Source of the DNA: Halorubrum distributum JCM 10118
Lineage (GTDB): Archaea > Halobacteriota > Halobacteria > Halobacteriales > Haloferacaceae
DNA: 64,000 nt
NCBI RefSeq assembly: GCF_000337335.1
Contig: NZ_AOJN01000047.1
Location: 11,387-75,386, forward strand
Direction: 5' to 3'
The notes beneath the pieces were generated by a model, which ran no database searches, was not told the DNA's origin, and was given only the letters and a program-made list of their open reading frames with translations. Shown one piece after another: positions 16,549 to 23,970 of this stretch; position 1 is the stretch's first letter; every line of letters begins with the position of its first letter. The position numbers were made by a program, and so were the translations under genes.

Positions 16549-16971
16549 TCAGTCGCGGGCCACTGACTCCCAGATCGTTTCGTACCCGGCGTCGCGGATG
16601 ACACCGTCGGTCGTGAGGATCGCGTCCGTCTCCCGTGCGCGGTGGCTGGCGACGATCAGCCCGTCGTGGATGCTGAACTCGTCCAGCAGTTGCGCGTACG
16701 TCGCCAGCTCCGGCTCGTCGACGGGGGCGACCGAGACCGGCCCGTTTCCGACCAACGCCTGCCGGGCATCCTCGGGCGTCCCGGTGAGTGTGATCCCTCG
16801 GACGTCCTTGTCGCGGGAGACCGAGTACAGTACCTCGGCGAGAGCCGTACTCGGTGCCTCGATGACCGTTTCCCCGGCTTCTGCCTCGGCGAACACCTGG
16901 TCGGCCCCGTGCGGGAGCGCATCGACGAGATACGCCAGTAGCGAGACGGCGTCGGCGGTGTACGTCGCCAT
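16549..16971 (-). CDS. vapC: VapC-like PIN-domain ribonuclease toxin
   Basis: A 140-residue PIN protein. The acidic active site is complete: Asp7 (YTADAVSLL), Glu46 (ALAEVLY), Asp103 (SIHDGLIVASH) and Asp122 (LTTDGVIRD). It probably cleaves structured RNA such as tRNA or rRNA. ATG 16971 is used: it lies one base after the stop of the AbrB-type antitoxin, so the two are translationally coupled. A longer frame reaching 17088 overlaps the antitoxin gene and is rejected. Confidence 0.85.
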   Translation of the reverse strand: MATYTADAVSLLAYLVDALPHGADQVFAEAEAGETVIEAPSTALAEVLYSVSRDKDVRGITLTGTPEDARQALVGNGPVSVAPVDEPELATYAQLLDEFSIHDGLIVASHRARETDAILTTDGVIRDAGYETIWESVARD

Positions 16972-16972
16972 C

Positions 16973-17233
16973 TCAAGCGTCCTCGTAGTTACGGTCGCGG
17001 CGGTCGCGGACGCGCTGACCCAGTTCCGCTGCGATCTCCTCACGCTTCTCCGCGGAGGTGCCCTCGGGAACGAGCATCCCACGGCCACCAGTGCGGGTGC
17101 GCTTCTTTACAACGATCCCCTCGTCGGTGTCCATCCAGACGACCTCGTCACCGGGCTGTAAGTCGTACTTTTCGCGGAGTTCGTGAGGGATCGTCGCTTG
17201 GCCCTTCTCAGTGACACGCGTGGACTTGCTCAT
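16973..17233 (-). CDS. vapB: VapB-like AbrB/SpoVT-domain antitoxin
   Basis: An 86-residue protein with the swapped-hairpin DNA-binding domain at its N-terminus: STRVTEKGQATIPHELREKY followed by DLQPGDEVVW. The charged C-terminal half (SAEKREEIAAELGQRVRDRR) is the toxin-binding arm. It should neutralise VapC and autoregulate the operon. Two GTAATAC direct repeats lie just upstream and could be its operator. Confidence 0.85.
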   Translation of the reverse strand: MSKSTRVTEKGQATIPHELREKYDLQPGDEVVWMDTDEGIVVKKRTRTGGRGMLVPEGTSAEKREEIAAELGQRVRDRRDRNYEDA

Positions 17234-17238
17234 ATCTA

Positions 17239-17257
17239 GTAATACTTCTCGTAATAC
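17239..17257. promoter_or_regulatory. Direct GTAATAC repeats upstream of vapBC
   Basis: GTAATAC occurs at 17239-17245 and 17251-17257, 12 bases apart, starting six bases before the vapB start codon at 17233. The minus-strand reading (GTATTAC) could supply the TATA box. Direct repeats at this position are plausible binding sites for an AbrB-type antitoxin. Confidence 0.4.
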
Positions 17258-17342
17258 CTTAGTCTTGTGGAGGTCGGACTGTCGCCGTTCAAGCGGTTAC
17301 AACGGGGTAGAAGCAAGCAACACCGACAACCGCGTCGACCAT

Positions 17343-17474
17343 CTATATGTCTCCCGTCGCGAGCCGACCGACGAACTCCCGGCGGTCCTGCTCCCGCTCG
17401 GTGGCGGTCTCCTCGTACTCGGCCTCGACCCGTTCGCGATAGGCGTCGACCTCCCGGTCGTCCTCGGCCAGCCC
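17343..17474 (-). pseudogene. mntA C-terminal remnant with hepT start
   Basis: The minus strand encodes AEDDREVDAYRERVEAEYEE, then TATEREQDRREFVGRLATGD and a TAG, nearly identical to the last 43 codons of the intact mntA at 13062. It is followed by ATG GTC GAC, the hepT start, after which homology ends. The front of mntA and nearly all of hepT are missing. Confidence 0.75.
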
Positions 17475-17583
17475 CGCGAAACGTTCCGGAGATGGTGTTT
17501 GCCGTCGGCACGGTCTCGCGTTCGGTGACGACGACGTGCCCGACGCGATGTCCGACCTCACAATCCACGTTCGTTTGGTTTAG

Positions 17584-18111
17584 TCACGAAAACTCGACGC
17601 GGACAGGCGCTTCGGGCCGGTAGTCATCGAGGGAGCCACCCCCTCGCTCGCCGAGAAAGACGATCGCGTCGAGTTCCCCGCGCGTGAACCGTGCTTCGTA
17701 CGACCAGTGAAGTCCGTCTTCGATGTCGTCGCTCCGCCCATGGAATTCGAAGCTGCCGTGCATATTGTGGTCGAGCCAGAACTCCTCGTCGACGGTCTGG
17801 GGATCCGGTGCTCCAAGACCGATTCCACGTTGGATGCGGTCATCTGGGGCTGCGTCCTCACAATACGAGACGTACTCCTCCCACGAGTCGAACCCGTGAT
17901 CGGCGGCCGCCGTCTGCTTTTCTTCGGGCGTCTTCTCACGGAACTCCCGCTCGCGTCGCAGGAGCCGTCCGTCTGCGGTCAGCTTGTACGCTTGCATGGC
18001 TGGCCGGCCGATATCTTTCGTCTGCCACTCGATATCGGACGGGCTGGCGTCGGCCGGAAACTTCGGCAGCCTGACGCCATCTGCGACCAGCACGACATCG
18101 TACAGGCCCAT
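17584..18111 (-). CDS. Hypothetical soluble protein
   Basis: A 175-residue acidic protein starting MGLYDVVLVADGVRLPKFPA, with later segments YKLTADGRLLRREREFREKT and ARFTRGELDAIVFLGERGGG. No membrane segment, zinc site or known catalytic motif. The opening, with a substantial aromatic and charged body, suggests a genuine folded protein of the kind found scattered in bacteria and archaea. It is not recognised. It marks the right edge of the toxin-antitoxin island and is not obviously coupled to a neighbour. Confidence 0.6.
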   Translation of the reverse strand: MGLYDVVLVADGVRLPKFPADASPSDIEWQTKDIGRPAMQAYKLTADGRLLRREREFREKTPEEKQTAAADHGFDSWEEYVSYCEDAAPDDRIQRGIGLGAPDPQTVDEEFWLDHNMHGSFEFHGRSDDIEDGLHWSYEARFTRGELDAIVFLGERGGGSLDDYRPEAPVRVEFS

Positions 18112-18218
18112 GGCAGGGTATCAGTGAACGCCGACAAAAAACACCCTCCCGGATTAACAGTGAGTGGATTGGTGATCGATGACAATACAGACAGCCCAGA
18201 GAAGCCGACTGCGCCGAC

Positions 18219-18959
18219 TCAGTCCGCGTTCGACGCCGCAGTCGTCGCGCCCGCGCTCAAACCGACATCGCCGCCGTCCTCGTCGACCCCAGACCCCACC
18301 TCAGCCGCCAGCGTCTCCACGTTCGCGAACACGAAGCCCGCGAAGCCGACCCGCAACAGGAGGTCGAGGTACTCTAAGGTCACCGCCGCGGTGAACGTAT
18401 CGAACAGCCCGGCGATCTGTAACATTGCCCACGCGATCAGCACGCCGAACGCGAACAGCGCGAGGTTCCGCGTCTTCTTGTAGAACAGCTCGCGTTCGGG
18501 CGCCTGCCGCGCCGCCGCGCTCGCCACCGGCCCGAAGAACAGCCCGACGAGCGTCGCGTAGCCGACGAGGATCCCGAGGGTGCCCGCCGTCGCGAGCGGG
18601 CCCGCGAACACCTCCGCGAAGTCGTACCCGAGCCGCATCGCGACGGTGAGCGCGACGATCCCCCCGACGTACCGCCGGCCCGCCCCCGAGACGAACGCCG
18701 CGAACCCGAACAGGAACGGGTACGCCACGTAGTCGCTGAGCAGTTGCCCGGCCTCCAGCGTGCCGGCCCCGACGTCGAACGCCCCGATCCCGGCGCCCCA
18801 GCTCGCGATCCCGACGCCCGCGAACGCGACGACCGCGACGAACGGGTAGCAGTACCGCCGCAGGTCGGCGGGCTTGTGCCGCGCCAGCGCGAGCAGCACG
18901 ACCGCGGAGACGGCGTAGATCCCCGCGGAGGCGAACCGCACCGTCGACGGCTCAATCAT
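18219..18959 (-). CDS. Rhodopsin homologue lacking the retinal-binding lysine
   Basis: A 246-residue, seven-helix protein that aligns end to end with sensory rhodopsin II: LRRYCYPFVAV against RRYYVTLVGI, KKTRNLALFA against VRLRNLTVIL, and EYLDLLLRVGFAGFVF against VYLDLVTKVGFGFIAL. The helix-G lysine that binds retinal is Arg203 (codon CGG at 18351-18353). Helix C lost its Arg and counter-ion Asp (Gln72, Ser75), and helix F lost the W..YP..W aromatics. Tyr197 and Asp199 remain. It cannot form a normal retinal Schiff base. The gene follows an HtrII-like transducer with an 8-base overlap, the order known for htrII-sopII. The protein may sense something other than light, or be a structural partner of the transducer. 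Confidence 0.88.
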   Translation of the reverse strand: MIEPSTVRFASAGIYAVSAVVLLALARHKPADLRRYCYPFVAVVAFAGVGIASWGAGIGAFDVGAGTLEAGQLLSDYVAYPFLFGFAAFVSGAGRRYVGGIVALTVAMRLGYDFAEVFAGPLATAGTLGILVGYATLVGLFFGPVASAAARQAPERELFYKKTRNLALFAFGVLIAWAMLQIAGLFDTFTAAVTLEYLDLLLRVGFAGFVFANVETLAAEVGSGVDEDGGDVGLSAGATTAASNAD

Positions 18960-20535
18960 CGGCGCTCACCTCCGCGTCGCCGGCGGCCGGGCTCGCGGCG
19001 GCCGCGACCCCGCCGCCGGCGCCGCCCGCGTCCGCCCGCGTCTCGAACTGGTCGAGCCGCTCGGTGAGCGACGCGGTGCGCTCGGCGAGCGCGGTCGCCG
19101 TCTCGGCGAGGTCGCCGACGGTCTCGGCCGTCTCGTCCGCGGTCTCCGCGAGCGAGCGCGCGCGGTCGGCGGCGTCGGTCGCCGAGCCGTGGACGGCCTC
19201 GACGCGCGCCGCGACCGACTCGATCCCCTCGGCGCCCTCGTCGGTCGCCCGCGCGATGTCCCCCATCGCGACGTCGACGTTCTCGACGGTGCCGGTGAGC
19301 TCCTCGATCGCCTCCCCGGCGGCCTCAACCGCCGCGGTCGTCTCGTCCAGCTCGGTCATCGTCCGGTCCATCTCGCCGGCGACCGCCGACACGTCCTCGG
19401 TCACCTCGCCGATCGTCGCCTCGATCTCGGTCGTCGACTCGCGGGTCTCCTCGGCGAGCCCCTTCACCTCGTCGGCGACGACCGCGAACCCGTCGCCGTC
19501 GCCGCCCGCTCGCGACGCCTCGATCGAGGCGTTCAACGCGAGGATGTTGGTCTGCTCGGCGATGTCGGCGATCACGTCGGTGGTCTCCGCGACGCCGTCC
19601 ATCCGGTCGTCGAGCCCCGTCACGAGGTCGTCGAGCTCCGCGAGCAGGTCGCCGATCGCGGCGATCGCCTCGACCGCCTCGGTCGCCCGCTGTTCGCCCT
19701 CCTCGCCGAGGTCGGCCGCGGCGCTCGCGTCGCCCGCCACCTCGTCGGTCGTCGACGCGATCTCCTCGACGGTCGCCGAGAAGTCGTCGGTGTCGGCGGC
19801 CGTCTCGCGCAGCCGGTCGGTCTGCTCGTCCAGCTCGTCGGCCAGCCCGCGCATCTCGGCGGCCACCTCCTCGTTCATCGCGGCGACCTCGTCGGCCTCC
19901 GCGGCCATCTCCTCGCTCGTCGCCTCCACGTCGCCCGCGAACGACTGGATGTCCTCGACGGTGGTCGAGAGCCCGCCCGTCATCTCGTTGTACGCGGCCG
20001 TGATGCGCTCGATCGCGTCGACGTCGCTCTCCTCGTCGAGCCGGTGGGTGAGGTCGCCGTCGGCGGCGTCCTCCATGGCGCCGCCGATCTCGTCGGCGCG
20101 CTCCAACAGCGTCTCCGACATGGACTCCGCCTCCTCGCGGGCCGCCTCCGCCTCGCTCTGGGCCCGCTCGGACTCGGCGACCGCGTCCCGGAGCGACCGC
20201 CGCGTCTCGTCGAAGGCGGCGAACAGGCGCCCGATCTCGTCGCGGCGGTCGGACGTGGCGCTCGCGTCGAACTCGCCGCGCCCGACCGCCTCGGCGGTCT
20301 CCGTCAGCCGCCGCAGTTCGACCGCGACGTTGCCGACCAGCACGATGCCCAGCAAACCGAGGTTCAGCGTGACGACGACGCCGACCGACGTCAGCGCCGC
20401 CGTCGCCGCCGCCGGCGTGCCGACCGTCGCTACGTGGCCCGCAAAGAGAGCGACGAAGCCGAGCGTCACGGCGAGCGTCAGGATGACGGAGGCGCCGACC
20501 CGTCGCCCGTACCGCGTGGTGATTGCGTTCAACAT
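18952..20535 (-). CDS. HtrII-like methyl-accepting transducer
   Basis: A 527-residue protein with two membrane helices (about 14-34 and 47-70) joined by a very short outer loop, so it has no ligand-binding domain of its own. Two HAMP-like regions follow (about 71-120 and 140-190), then a long coiled coil with the conserved signalling tip DIAEQTNILALNASIEASRA (about 322-345). The layout equals sensory rhodopsin transducers. Asn58 in TLNLGLLG corresponds to HtrII Asn74, which contacts Tyr199 of SRII. ATG 20535 is chosen; the frame extends upstream without homology. It should signal to CheA/CheW, taking input from the rhodopsin-like partner encoded next. Confidence 0.9.
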   Translation of the reverse strand: MLNAITTRYGRRVGASVILTLAVTLGFVALFAGHVATVGTPAAATAALTSVGVVVTLNLGLLGIVLVGNVAVELRRLTETAEAVGRGEFDASATSDRRDEIGRLFAAFDETRRSLRDAVAESERAQSEAEAAREEAESMSETLLERADEIGGAMEDAADGDLTHRLDEESDVDAIERITAAYNEMTGGLSTTVEDIQSFAGDVEATSEEMAAEADEVAAMNEEVAAEMRGLADELDEQTDRLRETAADTDDFSATVEEIASTTDEVAGDASAAADLGEEGEQRATEAVEAIAAIGDLLAELDDLVTGLDDRMDGVAETTDVIADIAEQTNILALNASIEASRAGGDGDGFAVVADEVKGLAEETRESTTEIEATIGEVTEDVSAVAGEMDRTMTELDETTAAVEAAGEAIEELTGTVENVDVAMGDIARATDEGAEGIESVAARVEAVHGSATDAADRARSLAETADETAETVGDLAETATALAERTASLTERLDQFETRADAGGAGGGVAAAASPAAGDAEVSADD

Positions 20536-20739
20536 ACGTGTTGTCTGAAGGAAATAAGACTCCCCACTTAGGAGTGAAGGCCGAATTATACGAGACAATA
20601 ATTTGAGCGGCCGGGCCGCGTTCTCGACCGGCTTCGAGATCCCCGAACGCGACCGTTCGTGTCGCTCGCCCGGTTCCGGATCACGACGGTCAGTCGATCC
20701 GAGGGCCGGGCTTTTCCCCCGGCCGCGCCACCGGCGAGT

Positions 20740-21189
20740 ATGCCCAGCGTCAGCGACACGTACATCGAGAACCGCCAGCGCGTCCAGCCCACCCACACGA
20801 ACAACTACGCCTCCGCACACGGGGGGAACGTCGTCAAGTGGATGGACGAGATCGGCGCAATGTCCGCGATGCGCGCCGCCGGCGAGACCTGCGTCACGGC
20901 CAAGATCAACGGGCTCGACTTCAAGCGCCCGGTCCCGCAGGGCGACACCTGCGTCATCGAGTCGTACGTGTACGCGGTCGGGCGCACGAGCCTCCGGACG
21001 CGGATCCGCGCGTACCGCGAGTCGCCGCGAACCGGCGAGCGCGAACTCACCACGGAGTCGTACTTCGTGTTCGTCGCCGTCGACGCGGACGGGAACCCGA
21101 CGCCCGTTCCCGAACTGGAGATCACGGGCGAGCGCTGCCGCGAGCTCCGCGACGAGGCGCTCGCAGCGGAGCCGGACGAAGATCGGTAG
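20740..21189 (+). CDS. Acyl-CoA thioesterase, hotdog fold
   Basis: A 149-residue protein from ATG 20740. The segment SAHGGNVVKWMDEIGAMSAM matches the conserved G-G-x-x-x-x-W-x-D region of the YciA/acyl-CoA hydrolase family, with Asp as the catalytic acid; VTAKINGLDFKRPVPQGD follows, as usual for the family. It hydrolyses acyl-CoA thioesters in the cytoplasm. The in-frame Met at 20659 is rejected because homology starts at MPSVSDTYIENRQRVQPT. It is divergent from the transducer gene, with about 200 bases between. Confidence 0.85.
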   Translation: MPSVSDTYIENRQRVQPTHTNNYASAHGGNVVKWMDEIGAMSAMRAAGETCVTAKINGLDFKRPVPQGDTCVIESYVYAVGRTSLRTRIRAYRESPRTGERELTTESYFVFVAVDADGNPTPVPELEITGERCRELRDEALAAEPDEDR

Positions 21190-21259
21190 GCGGATCAGAG
21201 TCCCGCTCCGCGGGCCCGAGAGCGACACGTCCATGTGAGCCCGGAGTCGTCGATCGGGC

Positions 21260-21439
21260 ATGCGGAGAGCCGCAGCGGTGCTCCTCGTCGGCCTCGCGGC
21301 GAGCGGGGTGGCGATCGGGCTGTTGACGGCGGTCGGCGCGTCGACGGCGCTGATCCCGACGGCCGCGCTCGGCGCGGCGATCCCGGTGGCGCTAATCTAC
21401 GCCGTCGTGACGGCGGGCGAGGGGGACGCGGCCGGGTGA
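21260..21439 (+). CDS. Small two-helix membrane protein
   Basis: ATG 21260 opens a 59-codon frame ending at TGA 21439. The product MRRAAAVLLVGLAASGVAIG continues with LLTAVGASTALIP and AALGAAIPVALIYAVVTAGE. Two hydrophobic helices are separated by a short turn, with an acidic end. Codon bias fits the genome. Similar tiny membrane proteins are common in haloarchaea and easily missed. The function is unknown. Confidence 0.5.
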   Translation: MRRAAAVLLVGLAASGVAIGLLTAVGASTALIPTAALGAAIPVALIYAVVTAGEGDAAG

Positions 21440-21488
21440 GACCCGTCCACGTCCCGAGTCACGCCCGCCGATCTGTGCCCCGGCGCGC

Positions 21489-22358
21489 TCAGTAGTCGCC
21501 GAGCACGCCGAGCCGCCGCGCCCGCGCCGTCGCGTACTCGAACACGAGGTAGCCGCCGAGCAGGTAGCCGACGGCGACCGCGACGAGCAGCGCCAGGTCG
21601 ACGAGCGGGAACTCCCAGAGTCGGACGCCGTCGACCATCGCGCGCTGGAGCATGGCGCTGCCGTGCGCCAAGGGGAGGACGCGCGTCCACGGCAGGTCGA
21701 AAACGGGCGCCGAGATCAGCGCGACGAAGCCGAACTGAAGCAGGTTGAGCCAGTTGCCGATCCGCTTGTAGAGGACCGTCACCCCGCCCGCGGCGAAGCC
21801 GAGTCCGAGGACAGACGTGATCGACAGCCCCGCGATCGCCACAACCGTCACCGGGGCGAGACTCAGCCGCGTCCCGGTCGCGAGGAGCATGACGGCGAGG
21901 ATCACGGCGCTGGTGAGGAACGTCCGCACCACCTTCGCGACCCCCTTCAGCAGCGCGACGGGCGCGAAGCCGAACGGGGTGGTGATGTGACGCTCGAGGG
22001 TGCCCCACTGCACCTCGCTGCCGATGTCGTTCGACACCGACGAGTACGCGCCCACCGACAGCGTCCAGAGGAAGTAGCCGACGACGATCCCCTCGATCGA
22101 GTCCGTCAGCGCCTGCCCGGCGAGCAGTTGGCCGCCGAGAAACAGCGCGGCGAAAAAGAACAACGACACCACGATCCCCCCGATGGCGTTGGCCGGGTAC
22201 CGCACGAAGATCAGGAACTCCCGGTACAGCACCGCCCGGGCCAAGTGGTAGTAGGTCGCCGGGCGGGGCTGGTCGTCGACGGCCGTCGCGTCACCGGACG
22301 CGCCGTCGGCGGTCGATTCCGCCGTCGACGCCGTCCCCGCGGACGCGTCGCCGCTCAC
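21489..22358 (-). CDS. ABC-2 type exporter permease
   Basis: A 289-residue protein: a disordered Ser/Thr/Asp-rich N-terminus (about 1-32), then six membrane helices. The ABC-2 pattern is visible: an amphipathic REFLIFVRYPANAIGGIVVS start, a long polar loop GSEVQWGTLERHITTPFG (the coupling segment) and a C-terminal helix. The start overlaps the end of the ATPase gene by four bases. The pair exports an unknown substrate, a lipid, drug or polysaccharide. Confidence 0.85.
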   Translation of the reverse strand: MSGDASAGTASTAESTADGASGDATAVDDQPRPATYYHLARAVLYREFLIFVRYPANAIGGIVVSLFFFAALFLGGQLLAGQALTDSIEGIVVGYFLWTLSVGAYSSVSNDIGSEVQWGTLERHITTPFGFAPVALLKGVAKVVRTFLTSAVILAVMLLATGTRLSLAPVTVVAIAGLSITSVLGLGFAAGGVTVLYKRIGNWLNLLQFGFVALISAPVFDLPWTRVLPLAHGSAMLQRAMVDGVRLWEFPLVDLALLVAVAVGYLLGGYLVFEYATARARRLGVLGDY

Positions 22359-23431
22359 GAACCCTCACCCCCGGACGCGGGGCCGGCGGCGCCGAGCCCG
22401 GTCCCGGTGCGCTCCAAGAACACCTCTTCGAGGTCGGGCTGAACCGTCCGAATGTCCGAGACGGTGACGCCGGCCGCCCGCAGCGCGTCGGTCAGGTCGT
22501 AGATCCGATCGCCCCCGGCCGCGACCGTCACCGCGGGCGGGCGCGCGTCGCGGTCGACCCCGACGACCTCGAATCGCTCGCGCAGGTCGGCGACCGTCTC
22601 GGGCGTGAGGTCCGGGCTCGCCACCCGCACCGCGTCGCTCGCGGCCGCGCCGAGCAGCGCCTCGACGGTGTCGTCGGCGACGATCCGGCCGTTCGACAGC
22701 ATGACGACGCGGTCGCACACCGCCTCGATCGTCGTCATGTCGTGGCTGCTGACGACGATGGTGAGCCCCTCCTCGGCCGCGAGCCGGCGCAGCTCCGCCC
22801 GGAGCGTCCGCGCGCTCTCGACGTCGAGCCCGAGCGTGGGCTCGTCGAGGAACACGAGTTCGGCGCCGCCCGCCAGCACGCTCGCGAGCGACACCTTCTG
22901 TTTCATCCCCCGGGAGAGGTCGCGAACCGCCGTGTCGGCCTTGTCCGCGAGGTCGAGCCGGTCGAGCAGCCGGTCGTGGCGCGCCGCCACGGAGTCGGGG
23001 TCGACCCCGCTGATCGTCGCGAAGTACCGCAGGTTCTCCCGGACCGTGAGCCGCCAGTAGTCGTTGCGCGCGCCCTCCAGCATCGCGTCCACGTCGGCGT
23101 ACGCCGCCCGCCGGCCGTCGCGCACGTCGTTCCCGAACACCCGCACCGAGCCCGCGTCGGGGACGACGATCCCCAGCGCGCACTTGATCAGCGTCGTCTT
23201 GCCGGCGCCGTTCGGCCCGAGCAGGCCGACGACCGACCCGCGCTCGACCGTGAGGCTCACGTCGTCGACGGCCACCACCGCGTCGTCGCCGTCGCCGAAC
23301 CGCTTCGTGAGCCCCTCGACCGCGAGCGCCGGCGGGTCGGGCTCGCCGTCGGGCGACTCTGCGCCGCGTGCCGCGTCCGTCTCGTCGCGCTCGCGGGGAC
23401 CACCGCGCGCGCTCGTCGCGCTCCGTGCCAT
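22355..23431 (-). CDS. ABC transporter ATP-binding protein (exporter type)
   Basis: A 358-residue ATPase. Walker A GPNGAGKTT (about residues 75-83), signature LSRGMKQKVSLASVL and Walker B LVFLDEPTLGLD are all intact; a substrate-domain-like tail of about 90 residues follows the core. It energises the ABC-2 permease encoded directly downstream. It starts at ATG 23431, 30 bases from the centre of a palindromic TATA box that also faces the divergent gene at 23488. Confidence 0.88.
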   Translation of the reverse strand: MARSATSARGGPRERDETDAARGAESPDGEPDPPALAVEGLTKRFGDGDDAVVAVDDVSLTVERGSVVGLLGPNGAGKTTLIKCALGIVVPDAGSVRVFGNDVRDGRRAAYADVDAMLEGARNDYWRLTVRENLRYFATISGVDPDSVAARHDRLLDRLDLADKADTAVRDLSRGMKQKVSLASVLAGGAELVFLDEPTLGLDVESARTLRAELRRLAAEEGLTIVVSSHDMTTIEAVCDRVVMLSNGRIVADDTVEALLGAAASDAVRVASPDLTPETVADLRERFEVVGVDRDARPPAVTVAAGGDRIYDLTDALRAAGVTVSDIRTVQPDLEEVFLERTGTGLGAAGPASGGEGS

Positions 23432-23453
23432 CGCCCCGTCGTACGGGCTGCCG

Positions 23454-23467
23454 GCGGATATATCCGC
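23454..23467. promoter_or_regulatory. Palindromic bidirectional TATA box
   Basis: GCGGATATATCCGC is a perfect 14-base palindrome whose centre lies 29.5 bases from ATG 23431 on the minus strand and 27.5 bases from GTG 23488 on the plus strand. Both spacings fit leaderless starts, so one box can serve both directions. Confidence 0.6.
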
Positions 23468-23487
23468 GCTCGGCGGCGATCCCGCGT

Positions 23488-23952
23488 GTGGACCTCGACC
23501 GCTTCGCCGCGGACGTCCCCGAGGATGACGCGCCCGGCGACGCCCGCATCTGCGTCGTCGCCACGCAGCAAGAGACCTTCGAGCGCTGCCGCGCCGGCTT
23601 CTACCCCGCGCCGCGCTCGTACGACCGCACCCGTGCCGAGTTCGAGTACATGGCGTTTTACCGGACCGCGCCGGTGTCGGCGGTCACGCACTACGCTCGC
23701 GTCGTCGACCGGACCGAGCAGACGCGAGGCGAGCCGGGACCGATGGACGAGGCGGACTGGGCGGCGCTCATCGACCCGTTCTCCGAGGAGCGCGTGGTCG
23801 TGATCTTCGAGCTCGACGACCTCGTGCCGCTGGAGCGCCCGGTCGACAACGACCTGAACGGCGTCCGCGGCGCGTGGTATTGTACGGTCGCGGACCTGCG
23901 CACGGCAGAGACGCTCTCCGCGCTCCGGGAGTCAACGGAGACGGGTGCCTGA
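23488..23952 (+). CDS. Conserved haloarchaeal hypothetical protein
   Basis: A 154-residue soluble protein from GTG 23488 (starting (V/M)DLDRFAADVPEDDAPGDA). A longer frame to 23368 crosses the promoter and is not used. The visible core, ICVVATQQETFERCRAGFYP followed by SYDRTRAEFEYMAFYRTAPV and SAVTHYARV, looks like a compact alpha/beta fold with conserved aromatics. No catalytic motif is recognised. It is transcribed away from the ABC exporter and probably from the same palindromic TATA box. Confidence 0.65.
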   Translation: MDLDRFAADVPEDDAPGDARICVVATQQETFERCRAGFYPAPRSYDRTRAEFEYMAFYRTAPVSAVTHYARVVDRTEQTRGEPGPMDEADWAALIDPFSEERVVVIFELDDLVPLERPVDNDLNGVRGAWYCTVADLRTAETLSALRESTETGA

Positions 23953-23970
23953 CGCGGCGGCCGGGACCGC

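Noticed and set aside
16549-17088. Longer VapC starting at 17088
   Set aside because: The extra residues overlap the antitoxin gene and are Arg/Ser-rich; the ATG at 16971 has the normal one-base spacing after vapB.
18219-18959. Rhodopsin Lys loss as a sequencing error
   Set aside because: Arg203 is CGG, two changes from Lys AAG, and at least five other retinal-pocket residues are also changed.
19064-20571. Long plus-strand frames opposite the transducer gene (up to 494 codons)
   Set aside because: They are Ser/Ala- or Arg/Asp-rich mirror images of the GC-biased transducer codons; no domain is visible and the opposite strand has an unmistakable MCP.
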